From CAWJFJ01 sp963800065 (GTDB lineage Bacteria > Actinomycetota > Acidimicrobiia > Acidimicrobiales > UBA8190), in assembly GCA_963800065.1 (NCBI GenBank), contig CAWCZO010000002.1:124001-188000 (forward strand): a stretch of 64,000 nucleotides of DNA. Reading direction: 5' to 3'. Below the pieces are notes generated by a model, which was given only the letters and a program-made list of their open reading frames with translations, searched no databases and was not told the DNA's origin. Below, in pieces: positions 59,847 through 64,000 of the stretch (positions are counted from its first letter, which is position 1; each line of letters starts with the position of its first letter). The translations under genes were made by a program, and so were the position numbers.

Positions 59847-61853
59847 ATGACCTCCCTGTGGCCACGGATCGAACCGCTCCTGGCCCATGTCACCAAGCCG
59901 GCCCGCTATATCGGGGGAGAACTGGGTGCCTGTGAACCCGAGCACGGGCCCGGACGCGTGGCGTGGCTGCTGCTGTATCCCGACACCTACGAGATCGGCC
60001 TGCCCAACCAGGGCCTGCAGATCCTCTACGAGATCCTGAACGAACGGCCCGACGCCGTGGCCGAGCGGTCCTACGCCCCCTGGACGGACATGGAGGGTGC
60101 CATGCGGGCGGCCGGGGTGCCGCTGTTCTCGGTGGAGACGAGCAGGCCGGCGGCCCAATTCGACATCCTGGCCTTCAACCTGTCGGCCGAGCTCACCTAT
60201 ACGAACGTCCTGAACCTGGTGGACCTGGCCGGCGTCCCCGTGAGGACGGCCGACCGCTCGCCCGAACACCCGCTGGTGGTGGCCGGGGGGCACTGTGCCT
60301 TCAATCCGGAGCCCATGGCCGACTTCGTCGACGCCTTCGTTCTGGGTGACGGGGAGGAGGCGGTGGGCGACCTCACCGAGGTGGTGGGGCGATGGCAGGA
60401 GCAACGGTCGGGGGGCGGGGAGGGCCCGGACCGCCACGATCTGCTCAGAGCCCTGGCCGCGGTACCCGGCGTCTACGTGCCCTGGTGCTACCTGCCCTCC
60501 TACGACGGCGGTCGGCTCACGCAGGTGAGCCCCCGTTTCCCCGGGGTACCGGAGAAGGTGGAGAAGCGGACCATCGCCGACCTGGGTCAGTGGCCGTATC
60601 CGAAGCAGCAGCTGGTCCCCTTGATCGAGGTGGTCCACGACCGTCTCAACGTCGAGGTGTTCCGGGGGTGCACGCGGGGGTGCCGGTTCTGTCAGGCCGG
60701 GATGATCACCCGGCCCGTGCGGGAGCGGCCGGCGGCCCAGGTCGACCGGATGGTCCGCCAGGGTCTCGACCGGACCGGATACGACGAGGTGACGCTCACG
60801 TCGCTGTCGTCGGCCGACTTCTCGGGGATCGAGAAGACGGTGACCTCGATCATCAACGACCCGGAGTGCTCGGGCCAGGTGTCGGTGAGCCTGCCCAGTC
60901 TCCGGGTCGACGCCTTCACGGTGGGCCTGGCGGCGGAGATCCAGAAGGTGCGCCGGACGGGACTGACCTTCGCCCCCGAAGGCGGGACATGGCGGATGCG
61001 CCAGGTCATCAACAAGCTGATCCGCGAAGAGGACCTCTACGTGGCCGTCGACTCGGCCTTCTCCCAGGGGTGGCAGCGGGTCAAGCTCTACTTCCTCATC
61101 GGACTGCCGACCGAGACCGACGACGACGTGCTGGGGATCGCCGCCCTGGCCAAGTCGTGTGTCGAGATCGGACGCCGCTACCACCGGAACGTGACCGTGA
61201 CGGCCTCGGTGGGTGGCTTCGTGCCCAAGGCCCACACCCCCTTCCAGTGGTTCGGGCAGAACACGATGGAGGAGCTGAGGCGGAAGGTCATCTTGTTGAA
61301 GGACGCCGTCCGCGGCGTGCGCGGGCTCACGCTGCGGTGGCACGATCCCGAGGCCACCGCCGTCGAAGGTCTCGTCAGCCGCGGCGACCGCCGGATGGGT
61401 GCGGTGGTGGAGAACGTCTGGAGAGCGGGGGGGACCTTCCAGGAGTGGTCGGAGCACTTCGATCTGCGGCTGTGGACCGAGGCGCTCGAGGCGGCCGGGT
61501 TGACCCTGGAGGACGCCGTCTACCGTCACCGCCAGGAGGGCGAGGTCCTGCCCTGGGACCACGTCTCCGCCGGGCTGCACCGCGACTTCCTGTGGCAGGA
61601 CTGGCAGGAGGCCCTGGCCGAGCACGGTCTGGAGGACTGCCGGTGGACGCCGTGCTACGACTGCGGCGCCTGCACGGGACTCGGTGTCGAGCACGTGGTG
61701 GCGTCGTCGGTGGCTCCCGCCGGCGGTAGCCAGGGGACGGGTCAGGATCTCGAGACGGGCGGGATGGTCCCGGTGCGGTTCCTGACCACACCCACCGCGG
61801 TGCCGGCCGACCGCGTGCTGGCCGGTGCGGGGACGGCGGAGGCGGGGTCGTGA
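59847..61853 (+). CDS. B12-binding-type radical SAM protein (TIGR03960 family)
   Basis: 668 residues. After an N-terminal cobalamin-binding-like domain (DTYEIGLPNQGLQILYEILN, AGGHCAFNPEPMADF) comes the radical SAM core with the [4Fe-4S] motif FRGCTRGCRFCQAGM (C-x3-C-x2-C). The C-terminal part has an extra Cys cluster (CRWTPCYDCGACTG). Function unestablished; the gene is consistently next to the DUF2344 protein and an RNase E/G gene, suggesting RNA or tRNA modification. Confidence 0.92.
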   Translation: MTSLWPRIEPLLAHVTKPARYIGGELGACEPEHGPGRVAWLLLYPDTYEIGLPNQGLQILYEILNERPDAVAERSYAPWTDMEGAMRAAGVPLFSVETSRPAAQFDILAFNLSAELTYTNVLNLVDLAGVPVRTADRSPEHPLVVAGGHCAFNPEPMADFVDAFVLGDGEEAVGDLTEVVGRWQEQRSGGGEGPDRHDLLRALAAVPGVYVPWCYLPSYDGGRLTQVSPRFPGVPEKVEKRTIADLGQWPYPKQQLVPLIEVVHDRLNVEVFRGCTRGCRFCQAGMITRPVRERPAAQVDRMVRQGLDRTGYDEVTLTSLSSADFSGIEKTVTSIINDPECSGQVSVSLPSLRVDAFTVGLAAEIQKVRRTGLTFAPEGGTWRMRQVINKLIREEDLYVAVDSAFSQGWQRVKLYFLIGLPTETDDDVLGIAALAKSCVEIGRRYHRNVTVTASVGGFVPKAHTPFQWFGQNTMEELRRKVILLKDAVRGVRGLTLRWHDPEATAVEGLVSRGDRRMGAVVENVWRAGGTFQEWSEHFDLRLWTEALEAAGLTLEDAVYRHRQEGEVLPWDHVSAGLHRDFLWQDWQEALAEHGLEDCRWTPCYDCGACTGLGVEHVVASSVAPAGGSQGTGQDLETGGMVPVRFLTTPTAVPADRVLAGAGTAEAGS

Positions 61854-62545
61854 GACTCCGGATCCGATTCGCCAAGGTCGGCCGGGTGCGGTGGACGAGC
61901 CACCGCGACGTGGCCCGGATGTGGGAGCGGGCCCTGCGCCGGGCCCGCTTTCCGGTGGCCTACACCGAGGGCTTCTCCCCCCGGCCCAAGTTGAGCTTCG
62001 GCCTCGCCCTACCGACGGGATGCGAGTCGAACGCCGAATACCTCGACGTGGCGCTGCGGGAGCCGGTGGCGCCTGGTGAGGTGACGTCCGCATTCAGCTC
62101 TCTCCTGCCTGACGGGGTCGATGTCGTGGCCGCTCAGGTCCTCCCCGCTGGGGCGGGGTCACTCCAGGAGGAAGTGACCTCGTGCCGATGGGAGATAGAT
62201 GTTCCACAGGTGGACCCCGGCGGGCTGGGCGAGGTCATCGCCCGGGTTTTGGGCGCCGGGGTCCTCCCCGTCACACGCGAGCGCAAAGGGCGTCCGGTGA
62301 CCGACGACCTGCGTCCTTCGGTGCTCGCTCTCTCCTCCGCCGGGCCGTCCGGGACCGGGTCCTTGCTCGTCGCCGAGCTGGGAACCCGACCCCGTGGGGT
62401 CCGTCCAGCCGAGCTGGCCCAGGTCATGGGCATGGAGCTCGGGCTGGCCCGCAGGACCAATCAATGGATCGAGCGCGACGGTTCCCGATGGGAGCCTCTG
62501 GTGACGCCCGCGGCAGACGCCGCCGTCTGGGAGCGCGCCTCGTGA
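61850..62545 (+). CDS. TIGR03936/DUF2344 family protein
   Basis: 231 residues: RIRFAKVGRVRWTSHRDVARMWERALRRA and AYTEGFSPRPKLSFGLALPTG are family hallmarks. The GTG overlaps the radical SAM stop by 4 nt (GTGA). In some genomes it is fused to the radical SAM protein, supporting a shared function. Enzymatic role unknown. Confidence 0.9.
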   Translation: MRLRIRFAKVGRVRWTSHRDVARMWERALRRARFPVAYTEGFSPRPKLSFGLALPTGCESNAEYLDVALREPVAPGEVTSAFSSLLPDGVDVVAAQVLPAGAGSLQEEVTSCRWEIDVPQVDPGGLGEVIARVLGAGVLPVTRERKGRPVTDDLRPSVLALSSAGPSGTGSLLVAELGTRPRGVRPAELAQVMGMELGLARRTNQWIERDGSRWEPLVTPAADAAVWERAS

Positions 62546-62569
62546 GCAGTACGAGAAGGGATTTTCCTC

Positions 62570-64000
62570 ATGTCCGACCCGAGCGCCGGCCAGCCGGTGA
62601 CGGAGCCCGTGGGCCCGCCGCCGGGGCCTGCCCCCACAGACAGCCCCGGCGTTCCCGGGGCCCCCGGAGCCGTGCCACCATCCGGTGCCCGGCCCCGCTC
62701 GGCGAGCTCCACGGTGACCGGGTCACCGGCGGTGACCGCCGACGAACCGGGGAGCGAGCCGCCCGCTGATCCTCCCGACGGCCCGGCCGCCCCGGCCGGG
62801 GCCGAGGAGAACGGGACCGACGCGTCGGCGCCCCCGTCCGGGGGGCCGGGATCAGGTTCGAACCCCCGGCGCCGCCGCCGGCGTCCCTCGACGGCCGGCG
62901 CCGGTTCGGGAGCGGATCCGGACGGTCCGGATCCCTCTCCGGGGGAGCCCGGAACGACGGCCGACGACGTCGGCCCGCTGGTCGACGGCCCGGCGCCGAC
63001 AGCGGGCGGCGAACGTCCGCGTATCGGCGACCGCCGGCCGGCGCCGCCGGCGGCCGCCCCGACCCCGAGACCGCCCCGCCGGAGCCCGGCGGGGACGAAG
63101 GCCGCGGGGACGAAGGCGGCCGGGCCCCGGAACCGGGGGGAGAGGGCGGCGGGGGAGCGGACGGCCGGTCCGGTCCCGGAGGTGACGGGCGTGCGTTCCG
63201 GTGGTGCGGTGGGGGGGCGGGGGGAAACGGTCGCGGACGCCGACGAGGACCAGGACGACGGCGGCGCCAGGACGACTGGGGGAAAGTCACGCCGGCGCAG
63301 CGGTCGCGAGCGTCGCGGACGCCCCGTCGGGCGGTACCTGATGTGTGTCCACGTGCGGCCCCACGCCACCCAGATCGCCGTGCTGGAGGGACGGACCCTG
63401 GTCGAGCACCAGGTGTCGCGTGCGGCGGACGACGCCATCCAGATCGACGGGAACATCTACCGGGGCCGGGTCCAGAACGTCCTCCCCGGGATGGAGGCCG
63501 CCTTCGTCGACATCGGGACCCCGAAGAACGCCGTGCTCTACCGGGGCGACGTCCGCTTCGACCGCGACGACGTCGAGACCTCGTCGGGGGGCTCGCCCCG
63601 GATCGAGCAGATGCTGCGCGCCGGTCAGACAATCGTCTGCCAGGTGACCAAGAACCCCATCGGGGCCAAAGGGGCCCGTCTGACCCAGGAGGTGTCCCTG
63701 CCCGGGCGCTTCGTGGTGATGGTTCCCAATTCGTCGGCCTTCGGGATCTCCAAGCGACTCGACGACGCCGAGCGGAAGCGCCTCCGGCGGATCGTGGACG
63801 ACGTGCGCCCCAAGGGTCACGGTCTGATCGTCCGGACGGCGGCCGAGGGTGCCAGCCAGGAGGAGCTCGGTCACGACGTCGAGCGGCTGGCCGCCCAGTG
63901 GGAGGACATAGAGGCCGAGGCGGGCCGGTCCAACGCCCCGGGACTTCTGTACCGGGAGCCCGACCTGGCCGTGCGCAGTGTCCGTGAGGAGTTCAACCGC
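62570..64000 (+). CDS. Ribonuclease E/G family protein, N-terminal part (3' end outside window)
   Basis: At least 477 residues; the frame is open to the last base. The first 257 or so are Pro/Gly/Arg-rich and disordered, with basic patches (NPRRRRRRPSTAG, GKSRRRSGRERRG). Homology begins at GRYLMCVHVRPHATQIAVLEG and continues through the S1-type domain (NIYRGRVQNVLPGMEAAFVDIGTPKNAVLYRGDV) and VTKNPIGAKGARLTQEVSLPGRFVVMVPNS. It processes rRNA and mRNA. The long disordered head is typical of actinobacterial RNase E. ATG 62570 follows GAGAAGGGA by about 8 nt. Confidence 0.93.
   Translation, partial: MSDPSAGQPVTEPVGPPPGPAPTDSPGVPGAPGAVPPSGARPRSASSTVTGSPAVTADEPGSEPPADPPDGPAAPAGAEENGTDASAPPSGGPGSGSNPRRRRRRPSTAGAGSGADPDGPDPSPGEPGTTADDVGPLVDGPAPTAGGERPRIGDRRPAPPAAAPTPRPPRRSPAGTKAAGTKAAGPRNRGERAAGERTAGPVPEVTGVRSGGAVGGRGETVADADEDQDDGGARTTGGKSRRRSGRERRGRPVGRYLMCVHVRPHATQIAVLEGRTLVEHQVSRAADDAIQIDGNIYRGRVQNVLPGMEAAFVDIGTPKNAVLYRGDVRFDRDDVETSSGGSPRIEQMLRAGQTIVCQVTKNPIGAKGARLTQEVSLPGRFVVMVPNSSAFGISKRLDDAERKRLRRIVDDVRPKGHGLIVRTAAEGASQEELGHDVERLAAQWEDIEAEAGRSNAPGLLYREPDLAVRSVREEFNR

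Noticed and set aside
58608..62093. 1161-residue minus-strand ORF opposite PBP2 and the radical SAM gene
   Set aside because: Antisense to two well-conserved genes; its composition is His/Gly/Arg-rich without recognisable domains.

Overview
The window is GC-rich throughout and reads as the chromosome of a high-GC actinomycete. The class Acidimicrobiia is my best guess, but that is inference. Supporting lineage markers are an Rv2901c-type DUF2469 protein beside rplS, two mycothiol-dependent enzyme families (Mca and a maleylpyruvate-isomerase-like protein), four LLM-class F420-type oxidoreductases, a PspA-HtpX-PspAB envelope-stress set, and wax ester synthase/DGAT enzymes. No rRNA, CRISPR array or prophage was seen.

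Layout. (1) 1-3985 is a ribosome and RNA-processing operon: ffh end, rpsP, khpA, rimM, trmD, rplS, DUF2469, yraN. (2) 4078-15145 is a lipid region placed between yraN and comM. It holds an enoyl-CoA hydratase, two overlapping WS/DGAT genes, a divergent patatin-like lipase, a KAS III-like enzyme, an SDR, a small phasin-like protein, an alpha/beta hydrolase, a membrane-anchored protein and a lysophospholipid-type acyltransferase. (3) 15416-18081 is comM-dprA, closed by a strong hairpin facing an FtsH-like protease. (4) 20326-34995 is metabolic and stress genes: NYN nuclease, F420 enzymes, fumarase, pterin dehydratase, pspA-htpX-pspAB, mca, purE and others. (5) 34992-40640 is a mobile-element scar zone. 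An IS3-family element splits a PAP2 phosphatase gene and left a 4-bp target duplication. A decayed IS481-family element sits between tRNA-Gly and tRNA-Pro, and part of the tRNA-Pro 3' end is repeated on its far side. (6) 41034-49551 is accessory genes: a chloramphenicol-phosphotransferase-like protein, a secreted Ig-like protein, a PLDc_N protein, a DUF929 protein and a Ppx/GppA protein. (7) 49612-64000 is a conserved core: tig-clpP-clpX-folC-ndk, mreBCD-PBP2, then the radical SAM/DUF2344/RNase E-G block running off the end.

How the genes fit together. The ends of the window are housekeeping operons for translation, proteolysis and cell shape. The lipid region looks like a neutral-lipid module with acyl supply and elongation, acyl transfer to glycerol or alcohols, lipolysis, and a candidate lipid-body coat protein. 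Several core genes (ndk, tig, mca, the pterin dehydratase and others) have no Shine-Dalgarno sequence but carry a TAnnnT hexamer 6-11 nt before the start codon, which suggests leaderless transcription.

Broken genes that deserve checking are clpP (a one-base frameshift in its conserved NSPGG motif), the PAP2 gene (IS insertion), the IS481 transposase (missing its DNA-binding head), and a DUF929 gene that reads 387 bp through an antisense oxidoreductase gene.
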